64,000 nucleotides of DNA from Hypoxylon rubiginosum (lineage: Eukaryota > Ascomycota > Sordariomycetes > Xylariales > Hypoxylaceae), in the NCBI GenBank assembly GCA_902806565.1, contig CADCXA010000006.1, positions 1,426,001 to 1,490,000 on the forward strand, read 5' to 3'. This document shows positions 48,949 to 60,927 of the stretch, one piece after another (the first letter of the stretch is position 1; each line of letters starts with the position of its first letter). Made by a program: the position numbers and the translations under genes. The notes under the pieces are model-generated. The model searched no databases. It saw only the letters and a list, made by a program, of their open reading frames with translations, and was not told where the DNA came from.

Positions 48949-49272
48949 AGATGAGTGCTATAGAAGACGCCGCATGCCTCCCTCCTCTGCAGCACTTACG
49001 TACCCCAATGCAAGATTCCGCCAAATATCTGACATTAGGTATGTACATACACGTAGGTATAAGTGGATTGTGGCCCGCGCGCACCTAAAGTTAAGGTATC
49101 TTAACCTTACATAACCTAAATTTTTGGGACTAAGATTCGCCAAGCCCGTCTCTTGCATGCTCACCCTTGAATCAGTCCCACCTACTGTATCTAGGTACGT
49201 CGATGCGCTGTAGCTTAGCTGCTGCGGCCCCCACCGAAGTACAAGTTCCGCGAGTATACCACGTCGCTCCAC

Positions 49273-49413
49273 GTACACAGAAGGGCGTCAGAAAAACTCG
49301 CGCCCGTATGAATAACACTGTGATATACTGTATGAAATTAGCTTACCTAACTACACAGTGAAGCACAGTGTTACTTATACGGGCGCGAGTTTTTCTGACG
49401 CCCTTCTGGTACA
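49273..49413. mobile_element. MITE-like hairpin element with 45-bp terminal inverted repeats
   Basis: The inverted arms lie at 49278-49322 and 49364-49408. They start CAGAAGGGCGTCAG and match over 45 bp with two mismatches. The spacer is 41 bp. The 5-bp word GTACA directly abuts both outer ends (49273-49277 and 49409-49413), fitting a target-site duplication. There is no coding capacity, so if mobile it would depend on a transposase elsewhere. CAG...CTG termini occur in several DNA-transposon groups, but hAT elements should give 8-bp and Tc1/mariner 2-bp duplications, so I do not assign a superfamily. A second CACAGTG next to the right arm allows an alternative hairpin register. Confidence 0.7.
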
Positions 49414-49579
49414 GTATCCTTATACTGTCTCACTGCTTTCGGGGCGGCACAGCACAGCGCAGAGCACAGGGCACCCGGCTCGCCCAGTCCCTGGCAATAT
49501 CTGGTACTGGTTTGGAAAGTTGCTGTTGTAGTTCGCCAAGTCACGATGATGATCCCTTAATCGGATCTCGAACTATCCG

Positions 49580-49601
49580 TTTTTTTTTTTTTTTTTTTTT
49601 T
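49580..49601. repeat. Poly-T homopolymer
   Basis: Twenty-two consecutive T on the plus strand, about 170 bp from the hairpin element. Confidence 0.95.
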
Positions 49602-49766
49602 CCAATTATACATACTTCCAGTAATAGCGGCAAGCCCTGCGTGGACTTTGGACTTGGGGAGCGTCGAGATTCCAGAAGGACGAAAAGGGCTTCTACCAGG
49701 TTAAAGTCTTTCAAGTTGTCAGAACCTTGTGGTTGAAATATCCCGTCCATCTATATGGTGACTTGG

Positions 49767-49801
49767 CTACATGCTACATGCTACATGCTACATGCTACAT
49801 G
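49767..49801. repeat. Tandem repeat, 7-bp unit CTACATG
   Basis: Five perfect consecutive copies, followed by further CATG-containing words (TGCATAG, CAACATGTACGTG). Confidence 0.95.
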
Positions 49802-52800
49802 TGCATAGTACAGAGCGAGATGCCGTGCAACATGTACGTGCACAAGTGCTGTCGATGAGGATGAGGACCAAGACCAGGACCAAGATCAGGAGCGGAATTG
49901 CTCTAATGTCCAATAAGGTAAGAGAATCATCCAAACAGATCAAAGTCAGATGTGCGCTCCAAACAACAAATAACAGGCCGTCTGTGGAATTGCCAATGGC
50001 GCGGCGCCTGCCAATCACAGGGCCGTCTCGGTCATCCTATCATCCTATCGTAAAAGGGGGATGGCTTGACAGCGTGGCCGGTGTCAGCAACTTATTTAGT
50101 CTCGTCCCCTCCCTCGTGGCCGGAGCCTACTGGCTAACCCGCCTGGTGCAGGCCAGATAAATTTCAATAGCTCGAACGGCCGAGTGCCGTCTAAGTGCAT
50201 TGGCTGATCTATAGACTATAGAAAAGCCAGCCCTGGATTGATTCGCAGTTTAGCCACATGGTCAAGGGGGCGGATCGGCCTGTCTAACAATTTTCAGGGT
50301 CCTGTCTCAGTCATATACCGCCCCGGTGCCATTATACATATACGTACATACAAAGGTAGCAAGGCTCTACATACTATGTAGTAGAAGAGTTGCCAGTACA
50401 ATAATACCTCCGTAATGCCGGACGAGTTATCTGTCGAATACCGAAATGTCCGTCCGCCGCACTAGATTAGATTACTCCGCGACGGTAAGGACGATCTTCT
50501 ATGTACATAGTAGCTTAGATGGGATGGATACTTAACAAGATTGATAATGTAGACCAAAGCACTCCACCGGCGTGGAGTGTCAAGCTGCAAGTACTTCTGT
50601 GCGCCGGTGGATCGACGCAGGGCAACGGAAGCCAAAATCCACGTCGTTGGAAAATTCCAGGGGACCCTCTCAGCCTCGAAGAAGGGGGTGGATTCGTTCG
50701 CCCTTCCCAAAGGTCTGTAGTAACGACAGGTGAATCTGCTTGGGGTTCACAACCTTCGAGGCTCCGGAGAGATGCATGATTCCATGCAGCTTGTATTCTC
50801 TTTTTTGCCCATCTCCATCCCTCCCCTCAACAGTCTTCCCGCGGCGCATGAATCTCGTGCTATCGTTACTATCGGCTTAATCCCAACGGAGTGGCTTACT
50901 GTGGGTACGTAGCAAGGTGACGGCATGTCGTGGAAGAGAGCCTCAAGCAAGGCTCACTGCAATGCTGTGCCATGTTCATGCTATGCATGGCATGGCATTT
51001 CATCCGCGACAGTATTAAGGCCATACGTTCCCCTCCCGCGGCCCTGGGGAATGGTATGTGAGATCACGTAAACTTCTTCCTATTGCGAATAGATCGCAAC
51101 CCAATGTAGGTTTCGCGCAATAGCAACCTTCCTCGTATACCGGTGGTCCAGTTCCAGGGAGAGACAGTTCGAAACACGGCAGGACGACGACATATTGCAG
51201 CGAAGATGTTAGCGCAGATCCAAATGTACTTGGTACTGTATGTACATATGCGCCCCTGGTTAGAGCCGCCGGTGACTCGAGAAGAGGCTAGCAAACGATA
51301 CTTCCGCCCGGAAAAAATAACCCCTCTAATTCGACGTACATACAATCTCCTCGCGGACGGATACGCTCAACCAGTTCACGAGCCGTTAAACTACCTAACC
51401 TATTCCTAGACACACTAAGCTCTACGGGCCGTGTCTCGTGTCTTATCGAGTGAAAAGAGCATGGCTTTTTCTTTGTCCCCTTCCATTTCTTTTCCCAGCC
51501 CTGAGGCTGGGAATCTCACCCTAATGTCGCACTCCGGACAGGGTTTGATGAAGTTCAACTTCGAGGAGGTAACACAGGGTCACCCCCCAGTTGTCTCGAA
51601 AGCAGTAACTCCTTGTGACTGATCATACGTCTTTCCAACTCGACATATGCCAGGTCGAATTGTTCAAATTTGCTGGAGTCGGCCTCGGCCTTGGCCTAAG
51701 CTGGAACCCCAGAAAAGTAAGGTACAAAGTGGGAGCTACAGGTTGCCTGATTAGGTTCAGGATCTCGCTTACACTTGGATAGTTCGTTCTTTTTCATCCC
51801 TTTCTTCGCTTATACCGAACACGGGGGTACGCGTTCGTCCCAACAACTCTCAGGTTGGCACAGGACGAACCTAATCTTCTCAAATCAACCTTCTCACCCC
51901 TTCACAAAATGGATCACGTAGAAAGGGCCCCTTGAATCGTCTCGGTCACCTAGGAAAGAGAGGAGGTAACAAGCTTTCTCCCTCCCGTAAGAGCCGTCGT
52001 TAGAAAAGGCTCATCGAAATCTCGTAAGATGACAGGGGGGGAGCTCGTCGAGATGGCTTGAGCACTTGCATGACCCAGAAGCAGTCTAACGCACAGCGGG
52101 CAGCGGCTATGCAAATCTCACATCTGCGATGTACCCAATCAAGCATGCGTTACCCCATGCTGCCGCCGAAGGGGACCCCCAATTTCTATTTGCAAGATGC
52201 GAAGGATTTTAGGTGCTCTGGGCTAGGCTTGCTGAACCTGTTAGATTTCGGGGTACAAGGACGTTTCACCGGCTCGTTGCCGTCGTCTTTAATTACTTCC
52301 TTCACTTACCTATATCGGTGATTCATATTCACCTTTGAATACTACGACTCTGAATCCTGTCAAGGCAGCTCTCAGAAGCTATGTGACGGGATGCTCAGCA
52401 TGACGCGGCCGTTCCGAAGACGTGGGAGTTGGATATCTAGCTCGTTCTAATACATCGACCCTATCACAGGCTCACGCCCTCTAAGCAGGCAAGCAAACAA
52501 CTAATTCTTATTTATTTTTTGCTTGTGCTTGTACAGTACGAAGATGAAATATGTAGCTAGGTAGGTGAACCGTCATCGCGGTTTCTGACCGATAGACAAG
52601 TGAACGGCGAAGGCCGGGCTTATTCAACTCGGAAGTCAAGGGAGCGTTCAGAAACCCCCGTCGGTGCCATCGGCACTTGGGCTCTCGCCCAGAAATCCCC
52701 TTCCTGAAGATACATACATAGGTATCTCAAGAAGGGAAATTCTAGGAACAAGTTTGACATATTAGCTTCGTGTTGCGCAAGCCCCTTTTACAACCCTCCC

Positions 52801-55800
52801 ACGGTTGTTGACCCAGTACTTTTCCCCCCACCGTCTTTTCGCGTCCAATCAAGCGCGTCCACGTCGACAAGCACACCAATTTTTTTTCCCTCCTTCGCTG
52901 TGAGGGGGGAGGAAATCTTCTTCCAGAGCGAAACAAACTAAGCTAACCAAGCACCAGTGGAGTGACCGAAGGGCATACTATGTATGCAGCTCTTCAAGAT
53001 AGCCGTAGATCATCACCGAGCCGAAAAAAACGCCTAGGTTATCATCTCTTATTCCCATCTTTCCCTACGGAATATCGAACGGCGGCCTATCAACCCGCTC
53101 CCCGAGGCTTGTTATTTGGAATGAGACAAGCAGACAAGGAACGAACTGCCCTTCGCAAACTATTTTGAGAGCCTCCATCTCGTATTGTGAAAACCCGAAT
53201 TGAAAGCCCACTAGCCTATCTATCGTGCTATACTAGCCGGATTTCCTAATTGGCATTTATGATGAGCAGTACCATCTAAGAGCGGGCCGTGAAGTCTGCT
53301 AATGTGAAAAAAGGGCGTCCACGTCCTCCATTCTAAAGCCAAGTGGCTATTTTCCCCAAGATTGGTAAGTCGAAGAGAACGGTAGGGTTAGCAGAGATTG
53401 GGCGTGAAAGAAGGTGACGACGAGGCGTCCAAGTAATGATATCGAGATGCCACGAAAACATACAAGCTCTTTGCACAGTAGAGTCCAATAGGCTTTGTTC
53501 GCTCTCTATACGGGACTATTCCATCGACCCAATAGGAATTTAGAACGTGTACGGGCTATAAGATACAGCTTTAACAAATCCGTTTTTTACCTAAGTCTTC
53601 TTTCGGTGGTGATTCATAACTATCACGAATATCTTATTCTTATTTCATTAAAATAAGTGGTATATTCACTATATTCACGAGGCATAAGCAAGCTGTTGAA
53701 TTTTTCAGTCTCTAAACCCTCCCTCTCACTTCTCACCTCATCTAGTCTATTTCAGGTTTGATCCATCTACTAGCTCATCCTAATATCCCCCATTAGGATA
53801 TTATACAGCCTGGAGTGAGTGAACTTGTATATATTATACTCTCTGATGCTGCTTAATGAGATTTGAAGTGCTCTTTTCTCAACCATCATACGGAAAGAGT
53901 AAGTAAGTAGTTGATAGCCACACCGTACGAGAGAAGTTCCGGACACGCCACGAGATGATAGGCCCAAGCTCCCTTTTTTTCTGCTCGTTACTAGCTGTCC
54001 CCTCTTCACCGCTATTTCACCAGGAAGTCCATGTCCAATTCCAGATCTTAACCAAACACGCACCCCTCTTTCTCACCCTTGTCGCCGCAAATCCTTGCCG
54101 GTGCTCCATCGCGCTTGTCCGATGATCGCCGGCTATTGGTTTCGCTATCTTCCTGCCTTCTAGGAATTTTTGACGATACGACCCTTCTTTTTCTTTGAGA
54201 TTATTATTATCATCCCCCCCCAGCCATGCCCATAGCCTTTGTCTCAGAGGGACTCGAAGGGTTGCGTTGTCTCAAAGGTTCTTTTCTTTATCATGGCTCT
54301 CACGTGGCGGTGGCTGGTCCTTTGGGCAAGCAAATAGTTCTGTCTCGAGGTCTCGTCTCTTCGAAGCCGCCTTGGCTTCTCAGCGATTTCTTGACCGGTA
54401 TGATCTGATTGGAGCGGGCCCACAAGGTTTTCCGAGCGGCTCGTCGGTCTACCAGTTTTTGAACCTTGACGCTCCTCCTCCCTTAACCTACCGTTCTCGT
54501 CCCTTGTCCATTGTCCGCTGTTCACAAGCGCCTTTCCTGAAGGCCGAACGCATATGGCGGTCACAAGAACAACGTCCGATAACTTTGAGTAAGGTTTCTC
54601 ACATCTTACCCACACCTTGTTACGTGTAACATAGGTAGTACGGTATATATATATATAAATACGAAGTATACATACGGTCGACACAGTGGTTTGTGCTCTA
54701 CTGTGTGTGTGTATACCTAGATACCTACATAGGTAGATACTCAGCGTTGTCTTCTTCCTCGCAAGGTCATCTACTGCGCTACTACAGGTATAGATAGTAT
54801 GTATATAAAATAATTGGCGAGAGATCGATCTCCGTAGAAAGTATCTACATGCATTCGTTCTATGTTTATCCATCCCTGGTAACGCCCGCTGTTAAGCCGG
54901 CGAAGACAAGACAAGACCGCCGAATGCAGCTGTTTACGTACATCCCTATTCTTGTCCATCTTCAGCAGTCATTATCAGCAATGCAGCATGTGCTTAACCT
55001 TCGACCAGAATTGTGTGTCTATTGCATTACAGATTCTGGGCATGTATGTACGGCTGCATGAGCGATACCGAGCATGTATGTACATGTGAGAGAAGGAGAA
55101 GAAGATGAAGACTGCCTCTCTCCAGATAGGGCCACCGTTGATCTGAAAATCAATCTGACATCGTGCATGCACCGTGGTCCACACCCTGCACTGTATGTCT
55201 GCCTGTATAGCTAGCGTCGACTTGGAGGTACCTGCAGCGCCGTGCATGTTTGCACGAGGTGACAAGTATCGCGGATGTACGTGACATTATGTACTAGAAT
55301 GGGGTACCATATGTATGTACGGCGCGGCATGGTACGACTACAGCACATAACCGCACTCACATATCTAGCGGGAAAAGTGAGCAGGGGGATGGGGGGGACC
55401 AGAGCCATTGCTCCCGCTGCTGCTGACTTACCTCCACTACATTATTTCCCTTGCTGATATCTCCAGAAGATCATGTCGGCAAGAAAACAAGAAGGACGGA
55501 GTGCGGATCACAGCCGAAGAAATATCGATCACAGCCAAAGGCCGCAACCTAGCCCACGTTACATGGGATAAGATCATCGTTTTTTTTCCTCTCTGGCTTG
55601 CCCCGTGTCCGTTAGTTATTCGAGCTGTTCTTCCCACGGCCTTCTTTTTCGTAGATTAAGCGACTTCATCCTTGTACGGCCAAATCAGCCAGGAACCTGC
55701 CTCCCCCCCCCCCCTTTTTTTTTCTCCCAGGTTACAACCTCCAGACCTCCAGCCACCCCGCGTAACAAAGTAGCAAGAGGCAACTCTTGTGAAGCAAGCA

Positions 55801-56235
55801 AGCGGGCACGGGCACAGGCACGCGTGAGGAGCCATCCGTCTCCGCTACCGCCGCAGCGATGCTAGCCAAGCAGGAAGCAGAAGCAAGTATGATCCGCATA
55901 TGTAGGCTAGTGACAATCTTCTTCGATGGCCCTGTCTGTATGCCCTCCCTACCTACGTTGCTCTATTTATGATTATTTGAAAGGGCTGGCCTCGACTTCG
56001 ATATTCCCGCCTACCCCATGTCACATCGACTACTGTGTTCCCCCATTCTTGTGGAGAGCGTCGACCCCCACCAGTATAGCATCCCTCATCTTGTGGCGTA
56101 CAACTGGTGTTTCCTCATACCCAACAGCCCAAGTATTTCGTAAAAAAGGGTTCATGTGTGGGCAGAAGATACTCGAGGATGAAGGAAAAGTTAAGTCCAC
56201 ATCCGGAAACCCTACCAGGTCCCCGAACCATTATC

Positions 56236-56254
56236 ATGATGATGATGATGATGA
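56236..56254. repeat. (ATG)n trinucleotide repeat
   Basis: Six consecutive ATG units on the plus strand. Confidence 0.9.
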
Positions 56255-58096
56255 TTATTTTCTAAATATATCGAACGTCTAGGAGATCGAAAGAGAGAGA
56301 CCTCAGGGGTTCGATGGCGCCAAGGATGATGAATGATTACTGTATGAGTTGAATCAGCGCTCCTCCCTGGAGGGGTTGAACATTAACTCCGGGTCGTAAC
56401 GCAGCCGGGCTCGGCTCGAGTTTAGGCAAGCCCGTCCTATTCTCTCGAAGTTCCCTAGCGACCCACGACCGTACATCGGATCTTTGCCTGCCAATCGCCA
56501 GGCGTACATTTTCAATTTCTCTCAAACATTCCCATAGATTGGTCGCGACCCAACAGGAAGGCCACTGCAACGTAGCCCAGAAGCAGCAAGGAAGAGGAAG
56601 ACAGTGAGCAGTGAGCAGAGCAAAAAGCTCTCGCGCTGGTCCAAGGGCAGACGAAGAAAAAAGGTGGCAATTGTTCATGCCGGTAAAACATAAAAACGCT
56701 GCGGCTGCACAGGAGAGGAGAGGCACGGGTCGGGAATGCAACCCGACTCGATAGTGTCGAACCGTGGCACCCCATCCGCTGTGACCTTGGTACCTTGGTG
56801 TGGATAAGCAAAGCACAGCATAGCAAATACAGACGGGACAAGAACGACGAGCGGCGCCAATGGCCAGGCTGCATGAACGCCTAGCATGGGGACCCAGCAT
56901 GCGCCGCTGAGACTACATACCATCAATCAGAAGCCTAGAATGCGTATGTGTGTGTGAGTCCAGGTATGTGTGTGGTGTGGTGTAAGTTAGATTTCGGGGG
57001 CTCCTGGAGGATCGCAGCCACGATTTCAAAAGCCCGTAAGCAGTAATTAAACGGCCCTGCGAGACCTAAAGATTCGGCACGTAATGTGGGCAGAAGAAAG
57101 AAGAGCAGGGAGGGAGCTCCCGTATGTGGGCTGCCCGCTGTGCAGATGACAATCGGGGGTGTATCATCAGCCTCCGATGACATGATGAAAAAGTGAGCTA
57201 TCAACAAGCGCAAGCCGCCGCCGGTGTCAGAGTTGGTTTACGGCATCGGAATCATATCCCCCTACCTAGCTCCTAGCTCCTAGCTTCAATGATGTGCATA
57301 ACCCTTGGACCTTACCATAGTAGACCGTTCGTTCTATAGTACGACTTTTCTTCGGTGGCTAGGGCTCGAGGCTACATCGAAGCGTTGCTTCAGCTCAGCT
57401 GGGTTTCGAAAAGGTCCTCCCCCCCTCCCTCCCCCGGGTGCCCCCTCCAAAACTGCAACTCGAGAGGGTTGCATAAAAACGACGATGACGGGAGATGTGG
57501 TGGGCTACTTGCATGAATGTGCGGGGGGCAGGAAATCGAACCGGGACCGATCCCATCGCGAGACAAGTAGGTAGTTTTTTTGATATGTCTCGTCGCATCT
57601 TCCGTCAGGCCAGGCCCCTAGGTCAGGTCAGGCCAGTTCAGAGGTCAGGGTAAGGCAAGTGTGTGTGTGCGTGTTGTGCGTGTGTGTGCCAACCAAGAAG
57701 CGATTTGCCGCCCTCGTGACTGAGATCCTTCAGTTTTGAATCTGACAAGTTCCATTCCTGCTAACCTTGGTTAATTGAATCCTTATCCTCCCCCCTATCC
57801 TCCCCCCCCTTCTTCCTACTGCAACCCGCGCTGGGCGCCAAAACAAGTCTACTCGGGCTTTTGGTTTCGAAACGCGCACACCCGATTGGTCGAATGGCCG
57901 CCTCCCGTCAGATGTCGTGATATGATGTCCCTGTTGGCCGGACGAATCTCGTAGCCTTACCATAGTATGATAGACCGTCTGCGCGATATCGTATGCTGGT
58001 CTTGGCAGACGTTCGCATTCGCCGCCGAGCTTGCTGTGGTTGTGGTTGGGTTGTAGGTTTGTGTGGTATTTGTGGAAGAGTGATGCAAATGCAGGG

Positions 58097-58170
58097 CAGC
58101 AAGCAGCAGCAGCAGCAAGCAGCAGTAGTGGCAGCAGTAGTAGCAGCAGTAGTAGCAGCAGCAGCAGCAA
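58097..58170. repeat. CAG/TAG trinucleotide repeat tract
   Basis: Imperfect triplet array of CAG interspersed with TAG, AAG and TGG units over about 75 bp. Read on the opposite strand it gives poly-Leu or poly-Cys frames, which are artefacts. Confidence 0.9.
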
Positions 58171-58437
58171 GAAGAGGAGTAGAGGTTGAATAATCTACTG
58201 GCCCGATGGCCGATGGCCCGATGGTTCAATGGCTCAATGGCTCAATGGGCTCCTTTCGGTAGCTCTCAGTGGTCCAATCTGAAGATATTAGGTACCTTAC
58301 CTCTTCTTGTGCAGGACATTTGACACATTTGACACATATGACCACCCGCAATCAAGTTCTAATAATGCCTCTAGGTAATCTCTGGCTCTAGCTCTTAGCT
58401 ATACCTGGCTCTAGCTTCTTAGCTTCTACCTAAGCTT

Positions 58438-58472
58438 CTAGCTCTTCTAGCTCTTCTAGCTCTCCTAGCTCT
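58438..58472. repeat. Tandem repeat, 9-bp unit CTAGCTCTT
   Basis: Nearly four consecutive copies of CTAGCTCTT, preceded from 58381 by looser TCTAGCTTCTT-like copies. The embedded AGCT and CTAG palindromes make the tract locally self-complementary. Confidence 0.9.
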
Positions 58473-58812
58473 AATAAACATTTAGTCTCAAGGACTACGT
58501 CGTAAATAACGGGGTCATCACGTGCCGTTACTGAGCATCTTGTTTCTCTTCTTTTGTTTGTGTTGCCGGGACAAGTTCAAAGTTCGGGTTTCGCTAGCGT
58601 CGGGTTGTTGGGTATGGGAATGTCTCATTCAAAGGTCAAAGGGAGAGAAGGAAAAGAAGGAAAAAACATCAACTTACGTGCGGGTGTGAAAGCAAACATT
58701 TCCACGCCCTTCACAATGCCGTAAGAGTCACGCTTGTTCAACACCAAGTCCACACCAAGTTCCCCCCAACATAGATTTTTGTGTCACCAAGTCTCTTCCG
58801 TCTTCCTTGGTC

Positions 58813-59703
58813 ATGTCGCCACCATCGAACACATCAAACCCGGCGAAACCCACTGTCGCAGAGCCCAAGTATGGCCATGGCCATGGCCAGTCATTTGACT
58901 CTTGGAACTCGTCCGCGACGGGCCACCAGCGGGCCGAAAACCACCTCGGGAGAAGCACAGGGTGGCGTCAATCTCGGAACGCGAAGCTCACAAGTCAATT
59001 CAAGGGGGGCGCCGGTGGCGGGGACCGGCTATCAGATACTGTGGGCGCCGGATCAAAGGATTGGGACCCTCGGATGCAGGCTCTCGTTACCCCCGAGCTA
59101 CGGTCGCGCGCCCAACGTTCCGTCATGGACATGTTGACAAAGCCCGGCACAATGGCGACCAGTGTGCCGTCCATTTCAACGGCACCGGACATGAAGTATG
59201 GTGTGAATGACGAAGGCCACAACCGCAACGACTTGACAGCGGAAGGAAAGCTCACGGCACAGCGCAAAGCCGAAGACGAATTGCAGCAATTGAAAAAGCC
59301 CCAACCTAGGGGTATTTTCGAGGGTGTCGTCGTCTATATCAACGGGAGCACCCACCCCCTAATTTCGGATCACAAACTCAAGCACGTGCTAGCAGAGCAC
59401 GGCGCGAAAATATCTACTCACCTAGGGAGGCGCCAGGTGACCCATGTAATCCTAGGTCGACCGGCCGGCGGGACCGGAGGCGCTGGAGGAGGCCTAGCAG
59501 GAGGAAAGTTACAGAGAGAAATCCAGAGAGTCGGCGGTCGCGGAGTCAAGTTTATAGGCGTCGAATGGGTTCTTGAGAGCATCAAGGCAGGTAAAAGGCT
59601 TCCGGAGACCCAATTCAGCAACCTAAAAGTCGCCACCAAAGGCCAACAGAGCGTATTTGGCTTGTATTCGAAACCCAGAGTTCCTGGCGAGAAAGAGGCT
59701 TGA
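58813..59703 (+). CDS. Single-BRCT-domain protein
   Basis: One exon of 296 codons from the ATG at 58813 (MSPPSNTSNPAK). The first ~165 residues are polar and probably disordered, rich in Ser, Gly, His and Arg (GHGHGQSFDSW, GGAGGGD). A BRCT domain covers about 168-270: RGIFEGVVVYINGSTHPLI, a helix HKLKHVLAEHGAKIS, THVILGRPAGG, then FIGVEWVLESIKAGKRLPE with the conserved Trp. A Gly/Ala-rich loop (GGTGGAGGGLAGGKL) enlarges the domain. The GVVVYINGST opening resembles the BRCT of Rev1-type polymerases, but no polymerase domain follows and the frame stops at 59703. This may be a stand-alone fungal BRCT protein of DNA repair or checkpoint signalling. Partner and role are unknown. Confidence 0.85.
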   Translation: MSPPSNTSNPAKPTVAEPKYGHGHGQSFDSWNSSATGHQRAENHLGRSTGWRQSRNAKLTSQFKGGAGGGDRLSDTVGAGSKDWDPRMQALVTPELRSRAQRSVMDMLTKPGTMATSVPSISTAPDMKYGVNDEGHNRNDLTAEGKLTAQRKAEDELQQLKKPQPRGIFEGVVVYINGSTHPLISDHKLKHVLAEHGAKISTHLGRRQVTHVILGRPAGGTGGAGGGLAGGKLQREIQRVGGRGVKFIGVEWVLESIKAGKRLPETQFSNLKVATKGQQSVFGLYSKPRVPGEKEA

Positions 59704-60927
59704 AGCCGTCGGCGTTGAACGAATTGATGATATTACACGCACACGCCCACGCGCACAAGGCACACAAGGACGATCACCAGGCTGCATTAGGAGTTAAGCG
59801 GTATTGCATTACAAGATACGCAGGGGTACTTCACTCCGCATAACACATCAGCACGAAGCATGAGTTGCAGGGGCGGCCAGAACTAGACGATGACTGGACG
59901 TTCTGGATTCCCCGATGCATGGAAGCCGGAAGCAGCCACTTTTCTCGGGTGCAAGTCGGATTCGGTTCCGTGAATTACATATACCAACCTCGGTACTATG
60001 TACAAGGTCTAGAGGTCGACAATAGTCTACTTCGTGACGCTGACCTTGGGGTTGTGTTATCTTTGGGGTCATCCTAATCGCCGTGTCGCAACAACGCTAT
60101 CGTCTGACGTATTACTCGACCTGTTGTTGGAGGTAAGTGTTGGATTTCATATCTCGATGTCTTAAGCCGTACCTATACCCAGGTGTTCAAAATGGTCGAA
60201 AAAGAGATTCCCCGCGCTATTTCTTCCTATTCTAACCCCTTTTAAACACCACCTAACTCTGGGAAGAAGCTATGCATTTGACCTAGTGGGAATTTTATCA
60301 TGATTCCAGAGTGATCCTCTCCAAATATATACCTAACCTTCACACCAGGTATCCGTCTTTGGCCCTTCGGGCATCCGGAGCTTCCCAGGTATCTCGGAGT
60401 TGGAGCTACACAAATCCATGCAACATACCCGCCAGTCCCCGCTCCAAGATACAACAAAGCTCAACACTCTGAGCTTAGAAAAAAAGCACTTTGAGCTCAG
60501 ATAGGAACATGAACTACATTACTCCAACCTATTCAACCCATTAGGAGTAACCGTATAGTCACATATCACTTTCTCGTCGGGTTTGAAGTTAGCGCTAGCC
60601 GTGGAATGATGACTTTGTGTAACACAAAATGGCTACGTCTTACCGAGGGCCAACGGCTGTGACGACGCCCTCCTCTGCTTCTCTGCGGGGAATCTCCTTG
60701 TTTCACCGCGCTTCTTTCAACTTGGTGGAATTTGAGCCGTAGCCATAACGTCAACGAATAGCTTCACCTGACAGCACAGTGTATTAATAAACCGAGGTTC
60801 CCCAGTGCAAATTATTTATACTTGAAGACTGGTCAATTTCCTTTCATAAATTAAAAAAAAAAGCCAGCTATCTACCTAATTGATTGTTCTATGTCCAGAG
60901 CCAAAGAAGTCGTAGCTCCTTACAGAA
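59704..60927. other. Intergenic region, BRCT gene to acyl-CoA synthetase gene
   Basis: The stretch contains the BRCT 3' flank and the acyl-CoA synthetase promoter, with a TTATTTATAC TATA-like stretch about 110 bp before the ATG at 60928. The two 70-74-codon frames near 59850-60077 lie on opposite strands over the same DNA and are not supported. Confidence 0.55.

Larger units (their letters stand above)
44761..49277. other. Gene desert, left part
   Basis: No frame here exceeds what chance would give, and none shows a domain, signal peptide or good splice continuation. The stretch has a 16-G homopolymer at 44897-44912, many TACATA/TAGGTA words, and a 10-bp tandem repeat at 48891-48948. Non-coding transcripts or regulatory DNA cannot be excluded. 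Confidence 0.45.
49409..58812. other. Gene desert, right part
   Basis: About 9.4 kb without a supportable gene. It is dense in simple repeats (T-run, CTACATG minisatellite, ATG, CAG/TAG and CTAGCTCTT repeats) and TAGGTA-type words. Frames at 54244-54873 (minus), 56337-56900 (minus) and 57730-58170 (minus) were examined and rejected. The right end should hold the promoter of the BRCT gene. Confidence 0.45.

Noticed and set aside
49767..49801. CTACATG array considered as a CRISPR-like repeat
   Set aside because: Units are contiguous with no spacers and only 7 bp long; a simple minisatellite in a eukaryotic genome.
54244..54873. 209-codon minus-strand frame
   Set aside because: Contains IYIYIY-type stretches from simple TATA repeats and no recognisable domain; a competing plus-strand frame overlaps it.
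56337..56900. 187-codon minus-strand frame
   Set aside because: Low-quality Cys/Ser/Arg mixture, overlapped by two other frames of similar length on the same strand; no conserved feature.
57516..57580. tRNA-like segment with GAAATCGAACCGGGACC
   Set aside because: The T-arm-like word is present but I could not fold matching acceptor, D and anticodon arms on either strand.
57730..58170. 146-codon frame beginning with poly-Leu that imitates a signal peptide
   Set aside because: The poly-Leu is the opposite-strand reading of the CAG/TAG repeat at 58097-58170, not a real secretion signal.
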